Below are positions 23,401 to 34,800 of a stretch of DNA of 64,000 nt, piece by piece. The notes beneath the pieces are model-generated. The model saw only the letters and a program-made list of their open reading frames with translations. It made no database searches and was not told the DNA's origin. The position numbers and the translations under genes are program-made. Origin of the DNA: Dicaeum eximium (taxonomy: Eukaryota; Chordata; Aves; Passeriformes; Dicaeidae); assembly GCA_013396995.1 (NCBI GenBank), contig VWZP01008554.1:515304-579303 (forward strand). Direction: 5' to 3'. Each line of letters opens with the position of its first letter. Position 1 is the first letter of the stretch.

Positions 23401-26370
23401 GCAGTGCATCGATGCCTCTCTCTTCTATTCGGAGCAGGATTCATGAGTTAGACCCTTCCTGAGAGGAGGATGGGAACAAATCAATCAAAAGCCCCTCACC
23501 ACCAGCGGTGCTGAGGCAAAAGCCTTCACACCAACAGCTGCCTGGAGCAAAAACAGAACTTCGGGACAGCCAAAGCCCCGGGGAGATCCAGGCACATCCC
23601 CAGTGATTACTGATGTAAACAAAACAGGACAGGGAGGAACATTTCCAAATGGGAATCTATCCACAGCTTGAGTTCATTTCTGGATGGGAATAAACATCTA
23701 AATTGCAAGGCACCCATGTGGGGCTCAGGGGGAAGAGGAAGAAGGTTGTCTGAGGTTGGGATTTTTCCCAGAAAAATCAATGATTCGTACGGATGCGGTC
23801 TGGACCTGCCACAACTGGATATTGGTAACTAATCCCCCAGGGTTCCCAACTGCTCTGCTTTATCCCTGCTTGGAGATAAGGTCAGAAGAGCTGGGAAACA
23901 TCCCAAAACACAGCCCAGAGAGCCAAACACTAATCGCTGATGAATGAAAGCCAAATACAAGTGACACAAATACAAACAAATCAATACAGACCAAAACCCA
24001 AAGCAGAGGAAGCAGCTCCCTTGGCTTCTGAGAGCACTGAGACACCCGCCCCAAAACCACAGTGAAGTGTGAGCCTGCAGCACAGCCATGTACTAGAAAG
24101 CAAAGGACTTTTCCAGAGTTAAATAAAACCCCCTTCCCATAGCAGAGATTATAGCTGATATCCCAGGCAGGCAGGACTCTCTCCTACACATTTATTTTTT
24201 TTAATTTTCACCAGTGATCTGGGATTCCCCCTTCTCGCCCCGCACAAATGATTTAAAATTTCCCTTCCCTCCCTCTGAGCCACTGGCTTCGGATTTCCCT
24301 CTCCTCCCGTGGAGAACAGTGACCTGTCCCTCTGCCCATCAGATATCCTGCTACTTCTCCAGCAGCCTCTCCAAACACAAAGAGGGGGAAAAAAATCCCA
24401 CTCCCAGCTATCAGCTTCTTCAGGCAGCTGTTTCCCTTGGAAAAAAATGCGGCCCCCTCATCTTTCAGTGGGTTATGGTACTGGTTTGGGTTTCCTGGGG
24501 AAAAAATGCATTTATTTGTCTGGGGCTTCCTATCAGACAACCCTTCTATTGTAGTCCACCTTCCTGTATGTTTTTTGCCCTCTCTGCAATGGGTCCTGTG
24601 CCACTTCCAAAGGCTGCCTTGTGTCCAGGGCATAAAGAAGCAGGCCAGCCCTGGGATGCCAGCCCAGCAAAGCCCAGCATGTTTTTCACTGGAGTGATTT
24701 GCTCCCCAGCAAACTCCGAGCTAGAGCAGGCAGCAGCCTCAGCAGCTGGGGCTAAACATCTCCAGCTAATCACGGGAACTCCACACGGAGCTGCAGCCCA
24801 GGAATCCACAGGGTACTCTGTCTGCCCAAAGGAGTCTCAGCCTAATTATTTCCCCCCCTCTCCCTGTATCTCAATGTCACCTTCCTTGCAGCCACGGGGC
24901 AGATGACAGCCGTGGTCCCAGAGCGCAGATGTGTCCATGGTGCGATCGCTTCCCGCTTAGGTGCGATGGGGAGGTGGCACAGGGATGCTCCCGAGGCATG
25001 GAGCTGCCTGCTCTGCTTCCCGCTTCCTTCCAGGTCCCCCAGGGGGACCGGGACCTTGGCACTTGGCAGAAAATCACACCACAGAGCAGCAGCCACCGCT
25101 GAGAGCAGCAAGGGCAGAGCGGATCCTCTGCAAGGGCAGAGCAGATCCTCTCTGTGTCAAATCCCTCCTCCCACCAAGGGAAACTGTGAAATGAAGCATC
25201 TGTGCCTGGCAGCAGGGCTTGGCTGCCTCTGCTCCTGCTGATCTCTGCCCCTTCCCTCTGGAAAGGCCCTTCCTTCGACCACCTTGTCCTTCTCCTGGTT
25301 TGTGGGGAGCCTGGAGAGATCGTTCATGGACACAGGGATTATGAGGCAGTTTTTAGGGTTTAAAGGCTGCCTGTGAAAGGTTCCTTCTAAATTCACCCAT
25401 AACAAGGACTCTGGCAGTCCAGCACCTCACTGCCTCTGCAGTTTAACTATCTCTTTTTGGATCCATGTAAGATCTCAGCATCCCATGGCAGGCAATCCCA
25501 GGGGTTCATCCTGCAGAGAGCAATGCTGCCTTTCCTCAATTTCATTTCCCCATTTCATTCACTAGAACACAGAATATTTAACTCCACAGCAGTGTTTTGT
25601 ATCATCACCCCTGCCTTAATCCTCTTCAAACCACCACTGAAAACTTTCAACTATCACTAAAAATGAAAATGAGGAGGAAAACCACCAAAGCATCCGAAAG
25701 CCTTTATGGCTTCTTCCTTTAGCTGTCAAACCTTTTCAGGGGTGGGGAGGGGAAAGTCCCCTCTACTTTTATAAATCCAAATGCAAACCAATCCAGCTTT
25801 TCCCTGAGAAGAAAAGGCACTTCTTCCACACCAAATGCACATTCTTTGCACCAAGCTGGTATGGGATCACACTCCCCCCGTGCATGTACACACATGCCAC
25901 AAAGATTTCCCTGATAAAAGTTCCAGGGAGCCCAGCTCTTCCCTGCAGACAGCTGGGATTCTGATGAGTTGGCACTTTCCACGGTGCAGAAATGTTTCAT
26001 CAGATCTTTCCTGACCAGTTCTGCAGCTGTGTGCTCTGCACCCAGCGCTCCTCTCCCAGCAGGAATTGCTTAGCTGAGCATGCTGAAGTGCTCCCAAAAA
26101 AACTCCTCACTGCCTCCAAGCCCCAGATCAGAGCTTCCCTTGTGGAATAGCAAAAAACAGCCTCGTTCTAAAAAATACAAACCACTGTGTGGTTGGAGTG
26201 GCTTTCGGGTAAAAATCTAAATTATTTACTACATCACGTAAAATAATTTCTAGCATCAAAGACCAGGCTGTCTCTTTTATCCCTTGAAAGTTTACAACTT
26301 CCCTAGATTTCAGTAAAACTCCTCATTTTCATCCCTCAACACCTCTGTGAAGCTTTACACTTTTTTGCAA

Positions 26371-26430
26371 ATGGACTTGATGATCTTAGGTATTTTCCAA
26401 CCTAAGCGATTAGCGATTCTGTGATTCTGT
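26371..26430 (+). mobile_element. CR1 LINE 3'-terminal scrap
   Basis: 'Ggacttgatgatctta' followed by 'ttttccaacctaag' and 'gattctgtgattctgta' is the extreme 3' end of a CR1 element, with the terminal octamer-type repeats. Confidence 0.75.
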
Positions 26431-27587
26431 AAAAAAAAAAAAAAATCAAATAAGTGAATAAAGTGTTTACATAATTTATTGAAGAATTTCTCAAAGTCCT
26501 GGCTAGTAATTCCAGGAGGCTACAGGACATTTTCTCTTTTCCACTCTCAGTGCAGAGAAGCTTTCAGGCACAGGTGGAAGTCACAGGAGGATCATAAGGT
26601 TTTGAGGAGCACAAGGTCTTTGTGGGACAGGGACAGACAAACTGGACCAGCGACTCCTTGGAACTCTGTTTGTTCCTGGAGGGAACCTCCCATGCTAAGC
26701 ACACATTTGGCAGGGCCGCCCCAAATCCTGCCGGCGTGGGAAAGTCATCCCAAATTCAGCAAGGACGGGCCGGCAAACGCCAGCCCTAAAGCTGCCACCT
26801 GTTGCACCACTCCTGGCGTGGGGCTGGCCGGAGCAGGAGTGGATTTCTCACCCCAAGAACTGCAGGAACCGGTTGAGCGTGAGCCACAGCCCTCCCAGCC
26901 CGGGGTGCGCGTGAGGAAAGCCGCTGGCGTTGCAAAAGCCGGGGCTCCCGTTCCCATGCTGGGGAGGCACCTCTGCCAACGGGGTTTGTGCCCGTTCCCT
27001 GCCTTTGCTGGGATGCTGGGCCACTGCCACCTTCGGGAAGCGCAGCCAGGATGTGCTCTTTGCTTCAAATTTGGGTGATTCCTCCTGGCCAAGCCTCTTG
27101 GAAGCGAGGAACCATGTGGAAGTGAGGCAGGGACATCCCTCTGCTGTGTGTGTATGGGTGGGGACATCTCCCAGAGCTCTGCAGGCACCATCCCCCTCCT
27201 GCCAGCTGCTGCAAGCCCAGGGCTACCTGTGCTAAAGAGCCCAGGGACTTCAGAGAGGTGGCAGTGAGGGAAGAAGGGATCCTCACCCGGGGATGGACAG
27301 CATCCAAGCGACACAGGGCTGTTCTCACCCCACACAAGGCAGGAGGAAGGAAGCAGAGCCTGTGCCTCCCCAGGGCAGGAAGGGCAGCAGGAGCCGAGCA
27401 GACTGCCTGTCGCTCCCCCTGCTTCCTGCCACACCGCCTGGGAATGCTCAGCCACTCCTGCTGGGGACCCTGTGGCAGGGACAGAGCCCCACAGTGCCGG
27501 GGATTGTGTCCTGCTCCATGGAACTGCGTGAAGAAGGCCGGCTGGCTGGTTTATATGGGGTTTTAAAGACTGCAAATCCTGCGAGGG

Positions 27588-27935
27588 GGAATCACAGAAT
27601 CACAAAATCACAAGGTTGGAAGAGACCTTTAAGATCATCAAGTCCAACCCAGCCCTAACACTTCAACTAAACCATGGCACCCAGTGCCACATCCAGCCTT
27701 TTTTTAAACATATCCAGGGATGGTGACTCCACCACCTCCCCAGGCAGGCTATTCCAGTACTTGATTACTCTTTCTGTGAAAAACTTTTTCCTAATATCTA
27801 ACCTAAATTTCCCTTGATGCAGCTTGAGACTGTGTCCTCTGGTTCTGTCAAACTCTGGAAGGAGTTTACTGTCCTGTGTTTGGCATAAAGCACAACATTT
27901 CTTGTGAACAGAAGAGTCTGACATGAGCAATACTG
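27588..27935 (-). mobile_element. CR1 LINE 3' end, reverse orientation
   Basis: On the minus strand this contains the C-terminal part of the CR1 second reading frame, with KLHQGKFRLDIRKKFFTERV and NSLPGEVVESPSLDMFKKRL, followed by the 3'UTR and short terminal repeats near 27590. The rest of the element is missing, as is usual for 5'-truncated CR1 copies. Confidence 0.93.
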
Positions 27936-28169
27936 CTGCTAGCTGCAGGTGTGTGAGGAGATGGTGCTTGAATGCCTCACCTCATCTCCTCTCTGCACTG
28001 AGAAGGCTGCCTTTCATTCTCTAAAATAAAAAAATAATATCTTTAATCCACATAACACGAGGAATGGGACACACACCACGTTCTGCATGGTCTTGCTGGT
28101 GGCACAGCGGTGCTAAGGACTGTGGACCATTGTGGGAAGGCATTCCACGGGAAGATGTAACCAGCTCTG

Positions 28170-28485
28170 TCGGTATAGCCATGCTGAGAGCAGGGCATTG
28201 GGTCGGCGATCCCGCATCCCTGGTGAGAGCTCATCTGGAGTGCTGTGTGCAGCTCGGGGCTCTAAAGAAGAGGTGCCAAGAAGATGGAGCCAGAGATGCT
28301 CAGGGCTGCCACCAGGACATGGAGAGCAAGGACAGGAACCGATATAAAGAAAGTTCCACCTGAACAGAAGGAATTTCTTCCCGGTGCGAGCGAGCAGGCG
28401 ATGGAACAGACTGCCCAGAGAGGCCGCGGAGCCTCCCTCACTGCAGACACCCCAGACCCGCCCGGACACAGCCCCGCGCCATGTG
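28170..28485 (+). mobile_element. CR1 LINE fragment next to the STX6 promoter
   Basis: 'Gagctcatctggagtgctgt' followed by 'gtgcagctcggggctc' and later 'ggaacagactgcccagagag' are CR1 landmarks. The copy is diverged and seems to have an internal deletion. It ends about 180 bases before the palindromic CRE of the STX6 promoter. Confidence 0.8.
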
Positions 28486-28599
28486 CTCCGGGATGAGAAG
28501 GGCGCCGTGCTTCCTTCCTACCTGGCCCACGCTGCGTGTGACCCTGTGGGTGGCAGGGACACCGGGCCTCGGAGCGCTGCGGGAAGAGCTGCCGGAGCT

Positions 28600-28791
28600 C
28601 GCCGGGCAGAGCCGGGACGGCGCTCGGAGCCCTCAGCGCGGCCCTGCCCGCCGCCATGCCGGGTGACGTCACCATGCCACGCCCCCTCCCGGCGCGCGGG
28701 GGGCGTGGCCATACAGAGCGTTGTGTGGGGCGTGGCCCGATGGAGGGGGCGTGGCCTGGCGGCGGCCGTGGCGTGCGGCGGCGGCAGCGCC
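28600..28791 (+). promoter_or_regulatory. STX6: STX6 CpG-island promoter
   Basis: A perfect palindromic CRE, TGACGTCA, lies at 28664-28671. Three GC/KLF-type boxes reading GGGCGTGGCC lie at 28701-28710, about 28728-28737 and about 28747-28756. No TATA box is seen, as expected for a housekeeping gene in a CpG island. Start sites are probably dispersed between about 28680 and 28780. Confidence 0.7.
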
Positions 28792-28826
28792 ATGTCGATG
28801 GAGGACCCCTTCTTCGTGGTGAAGGG
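28792..28826 (+). CDS. STX6: STX6 coding exon 1
   Basis: Encodes [11 protein letters not shown] plus two bases of the next Gly. The donor is GTGAGC. The ATG follows a GC-rich leader. Confidence 0.96.
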
Positions 28827-31800
28827 GTGAGCGCCGCGCTCCGCTGGCGCCGGGACGCGGGCAGAGCGACGCGCAACGCGCCGGGGCCGCGTCCGGGCGC
28901 GGAGGGAGCGGTCAGGGTCGCCCCGCAGCTCGGGAGGCCCGCGGATCGGGGGGCGGGCAGCAGGCGGGGGTCTGTGTGGGGGGGAAAATGGCGGCCGGGC
29001 CCCCCGTGCTGCTGAGGGGCTGAGCCGGGCTCCGCGGCCTGTCCGGCGGGGCCGGTGAGGCGGGGCGGGGCCCGGCCGCGGCCGGGGNNNNNNNNNNNNN
29101 NNNNNNNNNNNNNNNNNNNNGGGCTCCCTGAGGGCCCTCCGGCCTTGGCTGCAGGTGCGGCTTGGGGACAGACTGTGGGGAAAGGTGGGGAGGAGCAGGG
29201 AGCGAGCTGTGCGGCAAACAATGGCCGTGAGAGGAAGCCTGCAGAGAAGAGGCTGAGCGCAGGGAAATGCCGGCTAAAGGTGGCCAAAAGAAAATTGTCA
29301 TTAATAGGGTGAAAGGAGCTCTGTTGGAGCTACTGGAGAGGGCCCAGTGGAGGCCACAAAGATGATTTGGGGTCTGGAGCATCTCTGGTGAGGAGAGACT
29401 AGAGGAGCTGGGCCTGTTTAGTCCAGAGAAGACAGAGGAGATCTCATCAGTGCATATAAATATATATAAGGTGTGTCAGGAGGATGGTGCCAGACCCTTT
29501 GCAGCAACAGGACGAGGAGCAATGGCCATAAACTGAAACACAAGAAGTTCCACCTCAAGGTGAGGAAGAATTTCTTTACAGTGAGGGTGGCAGAGCACTG
29601 GAAAAGGCTTCCTGGGGAGGTCATGGAGTTTCCTGGAGGCATTCCAAACCCGTCTGGAGGTATCCCCGTGTCCCCTGATCTAGGTGACGGTGCCTTGACA
29701 GGAGGTTTGGACTGGATGATCCACAGAGCTCCCGTCCAACCCCAGCAATTCCGTGATTGTGGAAGCAGCTCAGTCACTAAACACTGCCCTGGGGCCACTT
29801 TCAGCTTGTACCGGGGGCTGGTCTTCTGCCCGTGTCACAGTGAAACAGCCCTGAGGAGCAGCAGAGAGGCTCCTGGTGGGGTGTTTGGGAGAGCCATGCG
29901 AGAACAAGAAGTGTGGGAAGGGATCCTGGTGCAGCCAGGGGAAGTGAATCCCTTCACCAGGTTGAGCTTGTGCGAAGAGGAAAGTGTAGGAGTCGCCATG
30001 GGTGGGGAGCAAACGTCCTGTCAAACTTTCCAGAGATGTTCCTGCAGCCTGCGGGGAAGGGCAGGGAGGGGACAGGGGATGTGCTGCCGCTCCCACAGTT
30101 AATTATTACCTGGCAGCTCCGAGGGGCTGCTGGTGGTGCAGCCACCAGAATTGCTACTAGTTTGCTTTCCTGGTGTCTGTAACTCCTCCATCAGAGGACA
30201 TAGGGCTCTGCTTTAAGTTCTTGCTGCTGGGGATTTCCACGAGTGTGTTTAGATGGAAAAAGAAAAACCAAACAAAACAAAAACTTGTGCTGGCAAGTAG
30301 GGGAGGGAGTGAAGTTTTCCAGATCCTCAGTGCAGGCTGCTGACTTTGGGGCACTCGGAGTGGCAGACTGGGAGCCGTAGGCGTGCCAGAGGAGGAGGGA
30401 CACACATCAGAGTGCTGAGAAAGTGCAGCTTAGACAGCAACTGAAGGAGTTCAGGCCCTGGTGGAGCTTAGAGAGCTGCAGTCCTGACACATCAGTTCGT
30501 CTGCCCTGGGCCTCCCCTGCTTTCCTTCACTGGGGTGAAACATCTGACTGCTGTGTGCAAGCTGATGGTGGCCTCCTTGGACACCAGCACAGTTTGATCT
30601 CCCTAATCCCAGCTCCCTGTGAACCTGGGGGAGCAGTTCACACCTCGGACCGCAGAGTTTGTAAATGCAGATAACCACACTGAGAGTCTGTGACCCAAAT
30701 TTGCAAACCTGCTTGCCCCAAACCAGAGCTGTCAGCAGTGCCTTCCCTGCTGTGAATGCACTCGTCTCCAAAAGAGCTTAGAGCAGCAGAAAAAACTTGT
30801 CTTTCCTAAGCCAGCATAGTAGGCCTGTGTATTTTTTTTTTAATGCTGAATTAAAATAGTTATGCACTCAACAGTCTGCCTGGCTGTGGTGTGGGGACAG
30901 TTCCTGTAACTGTGTGTGCCCTTGGGGTATCTTACATGGGTAGTTAAGGGCCTTGAGAGGAAAACTGTTGAGAGAGGAATGCAAAGCATGGATTGCCCAA
31001 GAGCTGCCTTGTTCAGACCCTCTGCCCTGGCTTGCCTGGGTGACACTCAGCAGCTTCCCCTGAAGAAATAGGTCCCTTCATGCTGCAGCAAGATACAGGG
31101 CAAATCCTTCTTTTACCAAATCAACACGAAGTTGTTGGAAGGAGACATGTTTGGGAGGAAGCTGTGGCATCCCTGCTCAGCTGGACATGGGGCTGTCCCA
31201 GTGTCACTGCTGCAGGGCAGCTGGTGATAATTCTTGGCTTCTCTTCACTCTCCTACTGGCTGCAGGGAGGTGCAGAAAGCTGTGAACACTGCCCAGGGGC
31301 TCTTCCAGAGGTGGACGGAGCTCCTGCAAGATCCCTCCATCGCCACAAGAGAAGAAATCGACTGGACCACAAATGAGCTCAGGAACAACCTGCGGAGCAT
31401 CGAGTGGGACCTGGAGGATTTGGATGAAACCATTAATATCCTTTTTGTGGCCCTTTGGTAGTTCCAGTTCCCAAGTTGTACTAAATAGCCAAGTCCCAGT
31501 GCTTGTCACTCTTTGCAAAAATCAGGACTGTTTGGTATTGAATTTTGCGTTCACATCAGCTTTTCTCAAATTGCAAATGAGAAATTAAGTCAAGGATTTT
31601 CCTTTTGCCATTTGGTTTCCCTTTTTGCAAGGTATATTCTAAGATGCTTTGTTCTAGAAAGCCTGTTGTGTTGTGTGAATCTGGGTTTCTGCAGGGTCAG
31701 TTCATTCTCGAGGCTGACTTCCAGAAATACACCTTCTCCCCAGTGTTCCTCTGAGTGCTCCTGAAAACGGTGAGCAGCATCACAGTGCCAAAAAAACCAC

Positions 31801-34800
31801 ATGGAAAAGAGAAACTTTGTGCTGTGCGTGCGCTGCATGGCGCATTCCTGCCATGTCTCCTTTTCCATCCAGCGTGCCGTTCTTTGCTAATCAGATTTTG
31901 GGAACAGGCCCAACACAGTGGCCCCTTGGCACGCTCGGGGTTTGTGTATCCATGTGTGTACCCAACACCACTTCCAGGGACTCCTTGATTCGGTGCCCAG
32001 GTATTGTCGAGGCAAACCCGCGGAAATTCAACCTCGATGCCACGGAGCTGGGAATCCGCAAAGCCTTCATCACCAGCACACGGCAGGTGGTCAGGGTAAG
32101 GAGCCTGCCCTTGGGGTCAGGGCCTGGGGAAGGCATGGGGGGCGTTAGGTGGTTAAAAAAGGAAATCTTGGGGCTGTTCTGTGGTGGACTGGAGAGCAGA
32201 GAATAAACCTGCTACCTGCTGAGTCTTCTTCCCCGTGCGTTTCCTCCTGGAGCTGCCTAGAAGGGTTTGGGGATGCAGGTGCCCCATGGAATTCCCTCCT
32301 TTTATGCTGCTGACCCTTGGAGTCTTCACACTGCTCTGGTAACAGTGAGCTGGGAGCCTGTGGTAAGGGGGGGAAGAGTGAAGATCCAGCTGCAAGGTGG
32401 AGCCTCCCTTCAGAATTGAGGGAAATCGTGACTGTCCCGACCATTCGTACCTCTGGTTTTCAGCAGCAGGGAGACCACTTTGAACACTGACAGATGGTTA
32501 AAGCCTGGTGTTACTGACATGGTGACTTCAACTTCCTACCCCTGCAAAATAGTCCAAACAACCACTGGATTTATTTTTAACTTGAGGAAGATTTTTTTTT
32601 TAGTTTAAGCTTATGCTTACAAAGCAAAAAGGGGACTTTAACAACTTAGTGGTAACAAATGGAGAAGAAACATCTTTCCAAAAGCTTCACTGCCTGGTAA
32701 TAAGGAAGTTTTTCACTGCCTGCTAGTTCGGAAGTTTTCTCTCTCCCTAATAGCTACAGTGAGTTTCTGCTGCCCCTCATGACTCTGATGTTCCTGTTCC
32801 ACAGAAAGCACTGGTGTGGCTGGCAGCAAGCCTGTTACTGCAGTCCTGCAGTCTGGATTCAGTTCCTAAGGCTTGCTGTCTGGGAACTGATCCCAAAACC
32901 ATGCTGGCCCCAGGCAGCAGGCATATGCTTGCTGCCTTGCCCTCTGTGTAGCCCGCTCCCTAAGGTACAGGATCAGGCAAGCCTGCTCTCTGGTCCTCTT
33001 CTCCTGGCTGAAAAATGCTGGCTAATGGGGTTTGGAGCAGTGTTTCCCACTGGGAAAGGAAATTTGTAAGTGGCCCTGTGCAGCTGACTTTAAGTTTCCA
33101 TGGCAGAATTTGAGATGCACTGCAGACAGTGAGAATTAACCAGGTGGGATGTGGTGGTGCTCTTCAATGATGTGTTGCACATCTCTGAACAGTGAAACAC
33201 ATCTGAGTGCTCTGGTGGCATCGGAGCTGTGCTGGTGGATCAGCCTCTGCCAGATGACATTGACTACTTGCTAATTTATGAAAACTAGGTTATGTTACAT
33301 TGTGATGGGGAGCCTTCTGTGGTTACTGACCTTCTGCAGGAACTCCACAGCAAAAATTTATTGGTAGGAGAGAACATTGACACAGTCAGAGAGAATGGCC
33401 ACAGGAAATCTACATTATGCTATGGAATATAAAACCAGCTGCAGTTGGGAATAAAGCACAGGAGCTTATAGGCTTCAAGGCCTTGACAAACATTTCCTTA
33501 CATTCTGTCAACAGGAACATTAGTTTATTGTACAAATCAAAGTGATTCTTGTAGTGGAGTAGTAAATGAGGAATATTTTCAGAATATCCTAATGTTGTTG
33601 ATTCCAGTATTAGTGTAACAATGAAACTTTCTACAGTATGTTTCCAGACTCTTCAGAAGTATGGGTTTTCAAAGAAAATCTCCCTTCCCTCACTCCCCCT
33701 TGTAGATGCCTTTCTGGGTATAGACAGCCCTGTAGCACCTGAATCTGCCTGTCACCTCAAATCCAATGCTCACATGCTGCTTTTTTTGTTGAATGAACAG
33801 GACATGAAGGATCAGATGTCAAACTCTTCCATGCAAGCACTGGCTGAAAGAAAAAATAGGCAGGTGAGAACCAGAAACTGTCAATGTATTTTGCTACAAT
33901 GTCTGTCCTGTCTGGAGTTCCTCCCCTTGCAGATCTTTGGTGTGGGAAGGGGCTCACACGCTGCAGCCGAGCTGTGTTTGAGCCGGGTCCCTTTGGCTGC
34001 TCTGGGAGAGCTGGTTGTCACAGGCACCTTGCTGCCAGCCTCTCCCAAGCCTGTCTCAGAGCAGTAAGTCAGCACTGCCCATCTGTCTCTGTCTTCAGAG
34101 CTGGTTGCTTACAACTGTCAGTATTGCACCATCCCATGAAAAGGGAAATCTCCCTCCTCCTCCTCGGGGGAAGCAGCTCAGAATCCATGTCAGTGAATGT
34201 AATCCTGCGCTCTCCTGGATTTAGGAGCCAAGATGGTGCAATATCCTTTCATGCAGCTGCTTCTCGTAATAGCCATGTAAGAAGATGGAAGGAGCTCGAG
34301 GAGTCTCGTGTTGTCTGCACTTGTAATCTAAGGAATAGAAATAGATGCAGGTTGTGCTCCTTCCTGGCTGAAGGAGAGAAACTGGAGCTGACTTACAGAC
34401 CCGCTCCAGTAAAAGCTGATGTGTTGTCTGAACTGCATCAGCCTTACCACACATGGCAAAAACAACAAACTGAGAAGCACAGAACTCATTCCTGAGCTTG
34501 TCACAGGGTTAGTTGACATGCTTGGCAAACACTGCCAGCAACAAAGTCCCTGAGACCCTTGCTCAAACAAGTCTGCAGCTTTCCCTGCGATTTGCTGATT
34601 TCCTTTGCATGAGGTTCCCGATAGCTGCAGGAGACCATATGGCCCAGCTCACGCAGTGACATCTGGTCAGGAAAACTGACTTCCCCTTGCTGCCTTCCTC
34701 TCCCTTCCCTCGCCTCCATTCCAGACTGCAAGGCTTGTGCAGGGCTTTGTGTCTGAGGGGCTGGCTAGCAGTGACCTGACCCTCACAGCCCAGGCTGGCA

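Larger units (their letters stand above)
20100..27580. other. intergenic region between IER5 and STX6; MR1 not seen
   Basis: No exon resembling an MHC class I-like gene or any other known protein was found. Contents include a poly(A) run (about 21080-21104), a GC- and CpG-rich block (about 22400-23400) and a CR1 scrap (26371-26430). The rest shows nothing I can name. Confidence 0.55.

Noticed and set aside
27667..27930. Minus frame of 87 codons resembling a protein
   Set aside because: It is the C-terminal scrap of a CR1 reverse-transcriptase frame, not a host gene.
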